Assembly (NCBI GenBank): GCA_036852015.1
Contig: JAANDG010000206.1
Location: 162,757 to 226,756, forward strand
Source of the DNA: Pelodera strongyloides
Lineage: Eukaryota > Nematoda > Chromadorea > Rhabditida > Rhabditidae
Direction of reading: 5' to 3'
Length of the DNA stretch: 64,000 nucleotides
Shown: positions 1-12,368 of the stretch, piece by piece
Layout of the letters: every line of letters begins with the position of its first letter
Position numbering within the stretch: position 1 is the stretch's first letter
Translations under genes and position numbers: made by a program
The notes under the pieces: model-generated
What the model was told of the DNA's origin: nothing
Databases searched by the model: none
Seen by the model: only the letters and a program-made list of their open reading frames with translations

Positions 1-32
1 AAACTCATTCCAGTATGCGAATTAAACCCCAC

Positions 33-2060
33 CTGTACACAAAACTGGGCAATTGATCCGGTTCCACCTCGTCTACAGTACTCATAAACGATTGCATTGT
101 GACTAATTTGTTGCCTTTTTGTGCGAGACGTCGGCGGCTCCCGTGCACAGGACAATATGGGTCGTATTCTTCCATTCTGAAGGATTAATGAGGTTAGAAG
201 TACAGGGCCATGAAAATGCCGTATTGCTTTTTTCACGGATACTACATGATAATATGTCTGTCTACTCTAAAAAATAAGGTGAAGCGCAGGGAGGGAACGA
301 AAGAGAGATAAAAGGATTACAAATTTGATGTTACTTGTCAACTATAACTATAAACTATGCAATGGTAGTATCCGTAGTACTGCATAGTTAGAGTTTAATT
401 TGTTTAATAATTGAGAGAGTGGGACAATGGAGATTCTGAGATTGAGAGAGAAATAGGGAGGTAGATATTTGGACAGAGAGAGAGTGAGGGGGAGAGAGAG
501 AGAGAGAGAGAGAGAGGGATAAACGGATAGAAATATAATATGAAGATTGAAAACGACCCACCTTTCCACTGTTGGATGATAGGTCACCTCCTCTTCGAGC
601 GATTCGCCGCGAAATAAATATGCACTGAAATTATGATTACGGTAAACTAATATTTTATTGCAAGGGTTGCGGGTTCGATTCCCGCCCCAGGCTGTCACGC
701 ATTTGCAAATGTGTAAAATCTTTACAATTTGAACGGAACAAAAATTGACATAAATTAATAAAAAAGATACCATTTCTCTCTCTGCGTTTGTTTGTCCTCT
801 TTTTCCTTGGCGGAAAGTAAATCACGAAAGGAAAATTTCTTTTCCTCACGGTAAAATTCAATGGGCCGGTCACAGTAGTGATCCAGGAGTAGTTCTAAAA
901 TATTATTATTTATATATAAATGACATTGCGCAAAAGGCTTAATTTGTTTCTTTCTGTGCACAAATTAGCATATATAGTTGATTTGATAAAACTAGGACGT
1001 GGTGCGTCGAGGGGTAGGGGCCCGTTTTTTTCGCCTCCCACCCTAAGCGGAAAAATACATAATCCTCACCCTAAGCGGAAACGGAAAACTATATTCACCT
1101 GGTAATTCTTGGGCGGGTTCCAATTCGTGTACAACATTCCTTCTACGTGATAAAACGCCAATTTTCTCGAAAACACTCCTACTCACTTTACGAATAGCTT
1201 CTACGGCAGGGGATCTGAATATAGTAATTAGTCCTTGGACATCTGAATGTGCAGTTTGTGAATACCTTATTTGTGCTTTGTTTAGTTGAGAAAAATACTG
1301 CCATAAAAAGTAGTTGCGTTAGACTCTGCAACCGTTGTCGGATTTTAGTTTATAACCATACAATGCGCAAAGAAAACCGGAAAATAAAAGTTTAAAAAGT
1401 TTGATTGCACCGTGGCAACGCCGCGGAACTAAGGCCGTACGTGCGCGGCGAAAATACGGCGCACTGTTGATGCCCAATTTACCTTTTATCAAAGAAATCC
1501 ACATAATACGCATCGAACGAACTTCCCGCCGAATATTCTTCTTGTCCCACAACAAAATGCGCAAAAGCGAATGCATTGTGTATACTGTACCACGAGTCAT
1601 CGAATACCGTAACTCTACAGTGTCGCTTTTTAGAATCCCTCCGAAACTCGTGAAATGTCGTGTAGGCCACTGACGGTAGATTCAGTTTCTCATAGGATCT
1701 CATCACATAATCTGACCATTCCAGATACCGCGGCTCAGATGTCTCGCGAAGGAATGGCTCGCCAGAACCCAGACTGCTACCGTATAAGGACTGGGGCTCG
1801 ACTGAGTGCAGTCTATATGGTGCGCTGGGCTCCACGGATCTGATTCGCACATTACTGTAGCGTTCTCGAGGTTCGGAGAGGCGAGACTGGGTTATACGGT
1901 AGCGGTCCGCAGGCTCGGCTGACCGGGTTCTGGTAGAATATCGTAGGAGAGGTTCGGTAGAGCCTGTTCTGGAGCAAGAGGCCCTGTCGGAGCCCCAAGG
2001 GTCATCCTCTGGGTCAGACCAATGGTACAAATAATTAGGACAGTGCGAAGATAAGTCCAT
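33..2060 (-). CDS. Unidentified multi-exon gene, 3' end beyond the window
   Basis: I do not recognise the gene with confidence. Candidate exons in transcript order are 2060-1484, 1325-1192, 624-562 and 176-33. The last three chain with compatible phases (ends 2, 2, 2) and GT-AG sites. The first opens with ATG and encodes about 192 residues rich in Ser, Arg, Glu and Pro, with loosely repeated SVEP, SAEP and LSEP motifs. The second carries a short hydrophobic stretch (LLFMAVFF) and then NCTFRCP and IPCRRSY. The third and fourth encode FRGESLEEEV and YDPYCPVHG. The cysteine spacing is reminiscent of the extracellular loop of BK-channel beta or TipE auxiliary subunits, but the first membrane span is weak and the second would be outside the window. 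The join from exon 1 to exon 2 uses either a CAG acceptor that is out of phase or an in-phase GAG acceptor, so these could be two genes. Confidence 0.4.
480..520. repeat. (GA)n microsatellite
   Basis: A GA-dinucleotide tract with one GGG interruption, purine-rich on the plus strand. It lies in an intron or the flank of the 5' edge gene. Confidence 0.8.
655..700 (+). repeat. Possible tRNA-derived (SINE-like) B-box fragment
   Basis: GGGTTCGATTCCC matches a pol III B box. I could not place a good A box upstream, so this is at most a fragment of a tRNA-related repeat. Confidence 0.25.
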
Positions 2061-3688
2061 TCATAGAGAGGGGCTGAAGAAATTATTGACTTCAGAAAAT
2101 AAAAATAAATAAAACGTTATTCGGGCAATTAAATTTCAAAATAAAATTAATTATTTTATGATGCAGTCTCTATGTAATTATAGTGAAATAGAGAAGAGTC
2201 CAAGAATCGGGTCCACGGGAAAAATCAATATGCTTAATTTTCATGTAATGACAGTGCAGGTGCAGGGTATCGGAAACACTGTGAAAGGCACATTCAAAAA
2301 CACCCTAACATGTTTTTTTAACCTCCGTGCACGGGGAGCGGGGAGAGAGAAGATGATATACTTATTCTTCTATTTTATAAAGATGTATAATAAGGGTTAA
2401 CCAATTGCCTAGGTGGTCTAACTTGGGATATATCAGGATAAATAACTTATGGAAAAAATAGTGTTGTAATGGGAAGTGTCTCGAAGAAAATGACTGATTG
2501 GGGTCATGAAAAAATACCACAAAAATAAGGGAGAGTGGAAGAGCGTGCAGAGAGGAGCACAGAAGGCGAAATAGTGCAGAAGCTATAGAGAATTACAGAA
2601 GCATAGAAGGTGGAGATAGTGTTTGGTCATAGAGAATCTGAGAAGCAGGGATGGCGACATAGTGAAGAATACACTGGAGGAAGTTAGAGGATCAGAGAAT
2701 CATACAAAATGGACATATCGATTTGTATTGAGCAAGGCGGTTTGATTAATGACCGGCCATAGGCAGGTGCCACAAAAACTAATTAGCGGAAGTTGCGAGC
2801 TCACACTGTTAGCCTATCATATACTGTAATTAAGGGTTCTGGATGTAGTATGCAAATTTATGAGGGTAATAGGCTAACTAAAAGATAATGATGCATTAAT
2901 TACCAGTGATAGTTACGATAAAGACCAAGATTCCGAAAATAAATAAACAAAACACCTGGGAGTTAGTTACAACAAGAATGCACTCACAAATACTGAGCTC
3001 ACATAAAAATATAAGGCAACAAATAAAAATAAATGAAGTAAAAGTTTTCGTTGGAAAATGAGTGAAAATGGCATTGGGTCCAAGGGCCTACGGGTCTTAG
3101 GGTTAGAGCCTAAGGCCATGTGTGATATTTTCTCTTCCTAAGCTTGAGACCTGACGCATATCTATCAACCGGGTGCCGTTGTGTTGCTGGACCCAGACCA
3201 CCTCAGATATTACAGCGCTGAATTTAGTCACAACATATCCCAGTGTCTCTTGCGCGGTTCATCATGAGCAATTGCTCGGGTAATTAGCGTATGTGCAAAA
3301 GATACATCTATAAGAATATATGCGAAACGTGTGATGGACCACTTCATTCCTATTTATATTGCCCACAAGATTATCCAAAATCCGTTTCAAAAACCGGCTG
3401 TTATACCGCTTTAAATATCACATCTAGACGCTAAGTACGCCCTACAGCTAGACGAACCTCTATGCTATGGTTGCAAGTTTTATTATATGAAATGGGAGTC
3501 GTGTCATTGGAAAACAACGATGTTCTACAGAAAATGTGCTATATCCAACCGTCTGCCTCAATAAAATGTAGCTCTAACATGTGTTCGCATCGCAATTATT
3601 TTCCTTTTTCAACGCTGTAAACTTATGGAAATTTCGCCGACAGACATTCTATAGAACAGGAATAAATACGGTAAGCGGCAGACCTTTC

Positions 3689-3869
3689 AAAGCGGTGCGG
3701 CACGTGCTTTTGAAACCTATGATGGTCAACTAACTGCATGCACGCTTTTTGCATGCATTTTTTTACTGTGTCTTAAAGAATCATATAGTCACATAATGTT
3801 TGGTTACAAGTGGGAACTGCAGTCGTCCAGCGTCTGTTTCAAAACCACGTACCATATCGCTTTGAAATC
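3689..3869. mobile_element. MITE, CACGTG/GCTTTGA-ended family
   Basis: The ends are imperfect inverted repeats: the left reads TCAAAGCGGTGCGGCACGTG and the right is the complement of a similar string ending in ATCGCTTTGA. No coding capacity. Related ends recur at 61112-61206 and 63250-63426. Confidence 0.6.
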
Positions 3870-5386
3870 TTTTAAACCTTACCTGCTTCTCTGTTGTCTC
3901 TCGTCTACCGTTATCACTAATCTACAAACCTACTCTTGCTTCAATGGCGTCTCTCGGCTGTCATTGTCTCTAAACTAAAAAATCTCACTTGCTTCTCTGG
4001 CGTCTCTCAGCTGCCGTTCTCTCCTCCTCCAACACCTCTTTCCCGAGCGCCTCGAGCTCAGCATCGTCAATATTCAGTATCAACTAAATAATATATTTTA
4101 TTAATATTATTTACGGAATATTGCCAGAATATATATTCCATAGATAGGGAAAATGAGAAAAATATCTACTAATTGGGAAACGTGCAGGGAAGTTGAAATA
4201 ATACTGCTGATTTCGATAATCGATAGTCTGTAATTATAATAGGTAATTAATTAATCCGTATCTCATGTTAGAAAATGTCCACAACCATGAAAATAATGTG
4301 GAAAGTTTGCGAGAAACGCATCTTACATATACTGTAGCTTCTTTTCCGCTTTTGATAAGGTTCTCGATGCCAGATGCGATTTTCGTAATTATCGTTGTTA
4401 GATAAAGGGGAGTATAGTGTAGTTTATATCAAGAGCTGATTGTACTCGGGGAGCGGCTATAACGCGGCGCCCGTTTCGCGCATATTTGGCAAAATGCAGT
4501 TAAACCTTTGATTTGGCCCAAAATGCGCGAAACTGTGGCGATACTAGGGTCTCGGAAAATTTTTAGCCTTTTATTATTATTTATTATTATTTTGTACCCT
4601 TTTTACTCTATAACCTTATATGTTTCTTTACATACTCTATAACATTTGTCTCTCTATCCCTTTCTCAATATCTACTTTACCTTTCTTTCTCACTGCCTAA
4701 GCCTACCGTCATCGCACTGATGAGACCCAACGGTGGCAAAATCCTCGTATGCGAAGGGTCGAAACGGGGTTACCGTATTACATATGGTATATTCATGTTA
4801 GTTTGTTGAATTTATTCACTTATATCTTCCTAATTTGCTTCCTCTTTTATTTGTCGAGGTAGTACCACATCGAAAAGTTAACCATCTTGTTAACCATGTT
4901 CTAAGAAGGGTAAACAGTGAATATGCTTCGGGGAAAGTATCAAACTAGTAAAGGGAAAGGACAGTTGTAGGATCATTCTTGCATCGATCCTATTTTCATG
5001 CTAGTTCACCTCCTTTTTCCGTAGAAACTTAAAAAGTTGGCGTTTTGACCGGGCCGATGCTTTCGACGTTTCCGCCTGGGTTATTGATTTTATAACCTTT
5101 TTTTTACTAAATTCGAATTTAGCTTTGTATACCGCAACTGGCAAACTTTACCTTAGTTTCCTTGTACATATAATTTCATATTTGTATCAGCTTGGACAGA
5201 ACAAATTAAGCAGCCATGAAAGAGTTGAACGTTATTACAAACTATACATTGCTTGAAGCGGCTTACAATTAGATTCGCTCTCACAGGTGATTTAGTGTTA
5301 GTAGCAGTCTAAAAATGATGGTTACCTGACCAATGGTCTGATACTAGCATTAAAGAATTATAAAGTTAAGCTAAGCATAAAGAACG

Positions 5387-5533
5387 TTAAAGCGAAATAC
5401 CGGCCGGTTTTTGAAACGTATTTATGCAAATTTACTCGAATTTAACTCGACTTTTTATTCTAATATATGTTCATTTGCATAAGAATGCTGGCGTACTATA
5501 TGTGTTTCAAAAACCGGCCGGTATTTCGCTTTG
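5387..5533. mobile_element. MITE family A, copy 1
   Basis: The left terminal repeat begins TTAAAGCGAAATACCGGCCG and the right end is its near-perfect complement. The interior is AT-rich, with ATTTGCATAA and GAATGCTG motifs shared by the other copies. It is non-coding and was probably mobilised in trans. Confidence 0.8.
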
Positions 5534-5656
5534 AGCGGAAAGATAAATAAGCGAAAAGCGTACCCCATGCACAACTCTTGAAGGCGCCGAACTGCACGAA
5601 CGAGCACTTGATGTCCTTTTCACAGACTGAGACTAGAGAAGAATTATTAAATTATT

Positions 5657-6614
5657 AAAGCGTCATGACACGTGGTTCGTGACACATATACTGAACAACT
5701 GCATTCCCATGTATTGTATGCAAATTGTGTTCCAGAATGTGACATTTAGAACGCGCAACAGTTTGCACGTTATGGAAATGCAGTTATTTAGCGTAATTAG
5801 CGCTAGGAATACTATCGTAATTCATATACATATACATAGCAAAAGCCAGCCCAGGGCCCAGAAGCATGAAATGGTAGATTGTTTGAAAGCTAATAGCAAA
5901 TTGACAGTAGTTTTTATAGCAAATAGCAAGGCATATTGTGTGAGTACTGAGGGTACGATACAAAAACGCGAGAAACTGATAGAATTACACGATATTGCAT
6001 TCTCATGCTTACAGTGCGCTCTTACAAGTAGTCTAGCTTTAGGCTTTAGTTGCTTTTCAAACAGTACAAATCGGACCAAACCAACTATGCACATTAAATA
6101 CAAATAACAAAGCAATGCATAGAATCTGGACAATTCCAATTCGAGTGGGTAATGTAGATAGAACCAAGTTTTAGATCATGACTTGTAATTCTAGAATTTA
6201 GAAAAACAACACAAAAACATACCATTCCGCCTGGAACCGGCGACGCGGAACGTCCGTGAAAGTGAGCGGAAAACTGGAAATTAATTGCTTTTCAGTTTCC
6301 GAATTCCTGAACCACAGTTACTATTCTGCTACACACTAAACGTACTCAAGGGAAAACTTCCCGCGCGAAGCCAGGTATGATACTTTCCGGCTGCCGCATA
6401 CCTGCCGACCTCGCATGCTTACGGCGCTTGGTGATTTTCTTTTTGTATTCCGTGAAAAACAGTCATATTCTTTACGGATCCGAATATTAAAACTGTTAAG
6501 ATATATGGTTCTTGAAGTATGTGCTATGCTGAACAAGTGCATTAAGCAAATCATGTTCCATTCTGTGCCGGAAAGGAGCGTCACAGAGTCTTCACCACGT
6601 GTCATACCGCTTTA
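5657..6614. mobile_element. Possible larger non-autonomous element with CACGTG-type ends
   Basis: The left end AAAGCGTCATGACACGTGGT and the right end ACCACGTGTCATACCGCTTT are inverted. The 0.95-kb interior has open frames but nothing recognisable. It could instead be two nearby small copies. Confidence 0.4.
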
Positions 6615-7199
6615 AAAAAATCGATAAACAATTAAACCTCACCTCACTGTCGACTCCGCTCACTTTGCTAACCGACCTTCTGCTTCTGCCTCCATCGTCT
6701 AAGGACTCGTCCGCCAAGTCCCAAGCATTTCCGTCCATTTTTGGACAGAACCTGAAATGATTTATCGATTTATTGATTTTATTTATATTTATTGATTATT
6801 TATTGATTGATTGACAATAAAGTCATGGTCAGGTTCCTTGACAAAAAACTTGAATGGCAGTGGGAAACATGAGAATCATACAATCATACTATTACGGAAT
6901 AACAAGAGAGTGATATACGCATTATTAAGGTACTTTGATAATATTCTAAAAAAGTGCAATGAAAGTTTAACAATTGGGCGAGAGACGCAGTGGTAAGACG
7001 GTTATTCGCTCGTTTGTGTGTTTGATCGAAATCTCTGAGAAAATCCCAAAAGTCTCAAAATTAAAAAAAATACAAGTGAAATAAGAAAGGTGTTTGATAT
7101 ACTAAAAATAGGGGGATCAAGCTTTCTTTTGTCGACGTATAGTAGTGGGGGCACACGGTGACATATGCGATGCCCTGGAGGGTAGGAAAAACGGTGATC

Positions 7200-7593
7200 A
7201 TCAGTGAAAGAGAGAGAGAGGGAGAGAGGGAGAGGGAGAGAGAGATTTCAGGTAAAATAGGAGAGAAAGAGGGATAGAGATCAACGCAAGTGAGAGAAAA
7301 GAGGGTGGCAGGTAATTAGAGGGAAAGAAAGATGCCAGGTAAAAACGGAGACAACTATATAGAGAGAGCTAAGAGTAAGAATCAGAAAATAGAGAAAGAG
7401 AGAAAGAGGGAGAGAGCTATGAAACAGCTCACGATTAGTGTTTTCAAGGGAGGATTTACACAAAATGCTAACATGCTGTACCTCGTATGTCAAAGTGGAG
7501 AGACAGGAGCAAGAGATTGTGATTGTAATATATTGAGAGACAGAGAGGAAGACAGAGAGAGAGAGGAAGCCAGAGACAGAGAGAGAGAGAGAT

Positions 7594-7633
<40 letters not shown>

Positions 7634-7640
7634 CAGAGAA
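7200..7640. repeat. (GA)n-rich tracts
   Basis: Several GA/GAGG/GACA tracts in a row, all purine on the plus strand, separated by unique sequence. Open frames across them are low-complexity translation of the repeat. Confidence 0.75.
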
Positions 7641-7909
7641 AGCAACTCTGAACAGGTGGGTGACGGATGATTAGCTGCTGACCAGGATCAGAAAGATGAT
7701 ATGATATAAATAGGCTCTTTGGTCATTTTTGATCAAATTCTCACTCTACAAAGTGTGGCCCGTGCACACTAATAATGACTTGGCGCTTTGATTTGGTTGC
7801 GAAACAATGTGGAATGTGAACTATAACACCCTTTTCGGGCCAGTGTAGCCCGCGCGACGGCCAAGTTTTCGCAGTGTGTTATTCGTTGATTTATCGGACG
7901 AAGTTCGTC

Positions 7910-8014
7910 GAGTTATCGGGTCATGACGTCGAGTTATCGGGTCATGACGTCGAGTTATCGGGTCATGACGTCGAGTTATCGGGTCATGACGTCGAGTTAT
8001 CGGGTCATGACGTC
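7910..8014. repeat. Five-unit 21-bp tandem array with CRE-like core
   Basis: Five identical units at 7910, 7931, 7952, 7973 and 7994. The unit opens GAGTTATCGGG and closes TCATGACGTC. A degenerate copy lies upstream at 7889-7909 and a detached one at about 8050-8072. Each unit holds two small palindromes, GTCATGAC and GACGTC, overlapping a 7-of-8 match to the bZIP site TGACGTCA. The array lies about 0.85 kb upstream of the first secreted-protein gene. Both strands are open through it because 21 bp is a multiple of three. Confidence 0.9.
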
Positions 8015-8239
8015 GGCATTGCTTGCGCTTTGGACCCGATAACGCTACCAATGTTATCGGGTCATGACGTCGATGTGAGCTAAGAAATGTAAAAAGTAAG
8101 ACAAATTCAATTTTAAATCACGGAGAGTTCATAAGCTTGTGCGATTTTTTCTTCTTTTTTTTAAAGGGACAATTGAGATGAGGAACATGTGTTGCAAAAT
8201 AAGAGAGACGTTTTCTACACCGAACCGATAGATCTAAAG

Positions 8240-8262
8240 CAAGAGAGATAGAGAGAGAGAGT

Positions 8263-8294
<32 letters not shown>

Positions 8295-8332
8295 AGGGCG
8301 ATAGAGAGAGAAGGGCGATAGAGAGAGAGAGA

Positions 8333-8370
<38 letters not shown>

Positions 8371-8430
8371 AGAGAGAGAGAAGAGAGATAGAAGAGAAGA
8401 GAGAGAGAGAGCGAGACGAGGAAGAGAGCT
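8240..8430. repeat. (GA)n microsatellite
   Basis: About 190 bp of GA tract with GGGCGATA and AGA interruptions, between the 21-bp array and the promoter of the first secreted-protein gene. Confidence 0.85.
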
Positions 8431-8768
8431 GAGCACGCTTGTACTCATTTTTGACCAATTTTTTCCACCTACAAATGTATGCATAATGTTACGAGCAGCC
8501 TAATTTGAGCTCTCATGGTGAATGCAAATCCTTTCAGCTGGGCTTTTTAAAGAGACCTTTTTTCACGGTTCCGTTCTCATAGGCGACTATGCACATTAAT
8601 AGCCTGATAAATTTTAGCATATGGATTTTCCTGTGAGCCTGAGCCCCTGAGCTTCCTCTCAAAAGAAGTATGCATAAAGTTTAGAGGTGTTTCAATTGCT
8701 TTTTTACTTTGCTGGGACAAAATTGGTAATTTCTCTTCACAGGGTTCTCATTATTACTTTTCATAACA

Positions 8769-8840
8769 CGTCCGGAATACAAATTTGTTTTTACGGATGG
8801 GTGGACTTCGTTTTTCATATCTTATATACCTTTCGTCTGG
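8769..8840 (+). promoter_or_regulatory. Core promoter of the first secreted-protein gene
   Basis: A TATATA motif at 8823-8828 lies 40 bp before the ATG. The segment is strongly conserved with 12369-12440 upstream of the paralog, including CACGTCCGGAATACAAAT and TTTTTCATATCTTATATACC. The conservation is partly due to recent duplication, so the TATA position is the main support. Confidence 0.55.
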
Positions 8841-8867
8841 CTTTGGCGAGAAGTTATACGGTTTACG

Positions 8868-9916
8868 ATGCGTACTCTTTGCGTTCTGCTAGCTGTAGCT
8901 GCAGCGGTAGCAGCTCAGACTGTTGAACCAGTTGGTGGGTTTTGTTTTAAACATTATTGTGAATTGTGTTTTATGTAATTTATTTTACTTATATACTATG
9001 CGTTTATGGACAATATGCTCTTATGCTAGAGTAATGTTTCAATTGGTGTTAGGGATTCTCAAATTTATTTTAGAATAGGCAAGCGTTAAAATCCCAAAAC
9101 GGAAAGTATAACCGTAGTTGAGTCAACCCCTAAACGAAAACGTTCACATCGGCAATAATATTTTTAATGAACATCAAGGAATTTTGTGTGTCGATTTAGG
9201 TGTAATGCAATAAGCATAAAACGTTCTATATCTCTATTCCAGAAACAACTCAAAAGGGAAGATTTGAGTTTGAAGAATGGGGTCCTTGTTTGCCGCAAGT
9301 GTATGGCGATAAGTCGCTCTCGTGCGGCATGTGTGGCGCGATGGAACGGCGCTACAAACCTGAGAAGGATGAAAGGATAAAGAGAAGGTAAAACGATACA
9401 CTATGACACATCACGTTTTCTTCATTATTACGTAAAACAAAAGAATACTGTATTCAGAAAAAAATTGATCGCCCAATGATTTGCATACACCACATGACTA
9501 CAGCATCCAGTATATTTTAAAAACTAGCTGCTATACATCAATATGCAAAGTTGTGTTCACTATCACGTAAATACACACACGCACGCACGCACGCACGCAC
9601 GCACGCACGTACGCACGCACGCATACACATGTTACGGATTTCCTTAATTCATTTGCCTCTTACTTACACTTTCTTATCTTCCAGCATTACCGATGTGAGA
9701 CGGACGCCGTGCTCCGAAAAGCCTTGTATCTTCCATGAGAATGGGGGAATGAAGACCAGATTAGCATGCTGCAAGCCTTTCGTCTACAACATAATCAATG
9801 ACACATGCGAACTGTTCTCGGAGGAACTCAAGCCTGGCACCTTCAACTTGTCCTTCCCAGGACTATTCAAAACCACCAAGTATTTTCATGAAGTAGAGCT
9901 CTATGCTGAGGAATGA
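8868..9916 (+). CDS. Secreted eight-cysteine protein, paralog 1
   Basis: Three exons (8868-8934, 9243-9387, 9685-9916) with GT-AG introns in phases 1 and 2 give 147 aa. The ATG is followed by a clear signal peptide: MRTLC, a Leu/Val/Ala core, then AAQTVEP. The mature part has eight cysteines. Exon 2 carries EEWGPC and SCGMC followed by RRY, like the W-x-x-C and C-G-x-x motifs of thrombospondin type 1 repeats. Exon 3 carries TPC, KPC, ACC and DTC. It is therefore predicted to be extracellular and disulfide-bonded. I do not recognise the family, and the TSP1 resemblance is short. The paralog at 12468-13958 has identical exon sizes and phases. The likely poly(A) signal is the weak GATAAA about 20 nt after the stop. 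Confidence 0.85.
9575..9628. repeat. (CACG)n microsatellite
   Basis: A tetranucleotide ACGC/CACG repeat inside intron 2 of the first secreted-protein gene. Confidence 0.85.
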
Positions 9917-11020
9917 GCGGATTACTGCTGCGATAAAAAGCTTTGTTTTATATGGTTGTTTCACGATGACACACAAGAGTGTCAGGTGTCACAGAGGGGT
10001 GGCGCTACTCTATAGGTGCGAAACATGTTCAATTCCAGGGATTTTCCAGGGTGCGCGCCGAGGTCGCCGCCGCCGGTGCGCGTATGACACAACCATTTTT
10101 TATTCACATCCGCCATAGCCCAATGAGGAAAGTACAATTTCAAACGAAATATAAAAGAGTTACACGATTCTATGTATAAAAATATAACTAAATTAAATTA
10201 AATTAAATTAAATTAGATAACAAATGAAAATGTTAGGAATACGATAAATAGGAATATAAAATATGGGAGGGTCACCTCGTTTCGACCCCTAAGTCATAGA
10301 CGAGGATTTAGCCACCGGGGAGGGGTCATCGTCAGTATGATGCCCCGGTGGTATTGTAATATAGGATTAATTACTGACTAAAATTAAATTCTAAGAGAAT
10401 GACTGAGTAAGATAATGCGGAAAAAGAAAAAGGTGAAAAAGTGCAAGTGCCATTAGCCCAGCTCCTTGCTCACTGGATTTGATGGGTAGCCTATGTACTT
10501 GAGATAGTATGGATGTAAGTGAGGAGTTAGAGATGAAAAGAAATGCGTTGGTATGACCATATCCGGTGTTACTTAACAAATTGGTTTCTGAACCTATATA
10601 TAAACATGCACGCTCAAAACGTTACCCTATCGCTCATGATTCCCTCTGAAGCGTATATAGCAAAACTGAGGAAGGCCTAAGGACATTCAAGGGCGTATCG
10701 AAACTTATATGCAGCGTCACAGCGACACTATTTTTTGACGAGCATTTTTTATTTTCACTCGTTATGCCCGTGTATGTGAAAATAAAGTAAATATTTTACC
10801 CTTCTTTATTCAATTGTGAAAATACAGTTTCTTTGTTATGACATGTTCCGCAGAGGTCCTGAGCAATAGGCGACGAGTTCCAGATGACAAATTGCTCGAC
10901 GTCTTCGGGCTGGGGCCAGGAGGGATTTTTATTCCCGCGCCGCGTGTGGGTTTCAGAGTTATCACAGGCCAAGCTCGAACCCGCGTTGGGTGCGATAGAG
11001 ACGAACGCGCTAGCCATTAG
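9917..11020. other. Downstream flank of secreted-protein gene 1
   Basis: No gene seen. Part of it (about 10045-10120: GGTGCGCG and a CCGCCATAGCCC stretch) recurs downstream of paralog 2 near 14160-14230, so it belongs to the duplicated unit. Short ATTAA tandem repeats lie at 10190-10215. Confidence 0.5.
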
Positions 11021-12290
11021 ATCCTTTACTCTGTGCGAATGTATGTAGATGAGAAACTTAAGTTGTATTCCTGTGAGGATACGAAAACAATACTCGTTCC
11101 AATACAATTATTACCTTCCAAGAGCAATAGGGTCCCTTCTGTCTCGATGATTATCGTAGAATGCAAATCATAGTTAATCAGTAGTCTACAAACCAAGCTA
11201 CCTGAAAGAGCAACTCTGCTCCGGATAAAACAAAGCATATTTATTTTATTCGAGCATAAAACGAAATCCTGACAATTTCATAATAAAATACCAAGAAATT
11301 CATAGGAAAATACTGATGTGGCAATTGAAATACCAATCAGGTAATTAAGGAATAATTGCAAATGAAAAGATAAGCACTGATCTGATTCTTCGCGTCAAAT
11401 ATAGTAGGATGCAACGTTCACACAGTAACGAGCAGTTTACCATAGCCAGCCATACCCAGGAATCTATCGCAATTGTCACGCCCATTCACGCTCACAGGCT
11501 AATATAGCAATTACCACGCCCAATATGACAGAGTGTGCAGTAGAGCTTTTCCTTCACTGGGAAAACTCGTTCGGGGTGCCGCATCTGTACGTCACGGAAA
11601 AAAGAGCGGCACCAGGTACGCACGCCTGGCACCTCTACGGCACTATTCGGGGGGGGGGGGGGGCAGATCTAGCGGCGCACCACACTTTTTTTGGTGTGGC
11701 ACCCCACTTTTTTTTGGTGCGGCACCCCACCCAAATCTGGTGCGGCACTGGAGCCCAGTTTCGCCTTGTTCGCGATAATTCTCTTATCTAGAGGCCAAAC
11801 TCTATGCAATGAGTGCGAATGGGCGTGGTAATTGCGATGATTCCTGGGTACGGCAGGCTATAAATTTTTGGTTACTGCGTGAATGTTGCGCGTAAAAATT
11901 AGAAAATATTGAAACCTACAATATACGACACGGAGAATCAGATAGAGTCTTCAAAAATAGGGGTTACCTGAAGTGGGCCTGCAATTGAAATTTCGCATAA
12001 TCTCTGAATCTGAAAACTATGAAAATAACCAGACAAACTTAAAAAATACAAAAAAAAATTAAAAATTAAAAAAAAAAGTGAACCGTGATGTAGACAGGAC
12101 AAGGAAACTGAACTAAAATAAAACGATATATGTATATAGTTAAAAAAAAGTGTAATAGCATATCGTACGCAACCACACAAGAGAAAGCTAATCGATAAAT
12201 CAGCTAATCAATAAATCAAATCAATAAACAGATAAATCAATAAATCGATAAAGGCACAAAAGTCACTTCATAGTCCGTGGGTCTTCAAGG
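11020..12290 (-). pseudogene. Duplicated 3' tail of the TECPR1-like gene
   Basis: This block resembles 15870-16530. Shared blocks include GAGCAACTCTGCTCC-like, ATAATTGCAAAT and GAGAAAGCTAATCGATAAATC strings. In the 16-kb copy the block contains the last codons and 3' UTR of the TECPR1-like gene. Here only the codons around 12266-12290 remain and homology stops inside the exon, so it is a broken copy. The reverse-strand AATAAA signal near 11240 is also present. The block is interrupted by a MITE copy at 11378-11983. Confidence 0.6.
11378..11983. mobile_element. Inverted-repeat element related to 12970-13387, with an internal insertion
   Basis: The arms share TCAAATATAGTAGGATGCAA, CACGCCCATTC and GAATGGGCGTGGTAATTGCG with the element in intron 2 of paralog 2. 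The centre (about 11530-11800) is extra sequence with a run of 13 G and repeated GGCACCCCAC motifs. The left outer terminal repeat is missing. Confidence 0.6.
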
Positions 12291-12368
12291 CTTTACGGTT
12301 TTATTTTACCTGCACGAAAAACAAGGCATTTGTATTCACACAGTGATCATTATTACTTTTCATAACAC

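Larger units (their letters stand above)
2100..7200. other. Gene-poor stretch with inverted-repeat elements
   Basis: No convincing coding exon was found on either strand. The stretch holds AT-rich sequence, MITE copies at 3689-3869, 5387-5533 and possibly 5657-6614, and a solitary terminal-repeat end near 3391-3415. The open frames here are short and lack supporting splice sites or recognisable motifs. Confidence 0.5.

Noticed and set aside
1030..1290. Long minus-strand frame reading LITIFRSPAVEAIRKVSRSVFEKIG
   Set aside because: It looks coding, but its donors are out of phase with the exon at 624-562. The overlapping frame ending at 1192 connects correctly on the downstream side.
7821..8083. 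Heptad protein repeat (ELSGHDV or RRHDPIT) across the 21-bp array
   Set aside because: A 21-bp repeat is open in several frames automatically. There is no start context or conserved flank, and a DNA-level role is more likely.
8234..8503. Long Ser/Leu and Arg/Glu open frames over the GA tracts
   Set aside because: They are translations of a dinucleotide repeat in all frames, with no splice sites or flanking coding signal. The same holds for 16616-17074, 18826-19237 and 22709-23108.
9575..9628. CRISPR-like or regulatory array
   Set aside because: It is a simple CACG tetranucleotide microsatellite inside an intron; there are no spacers.
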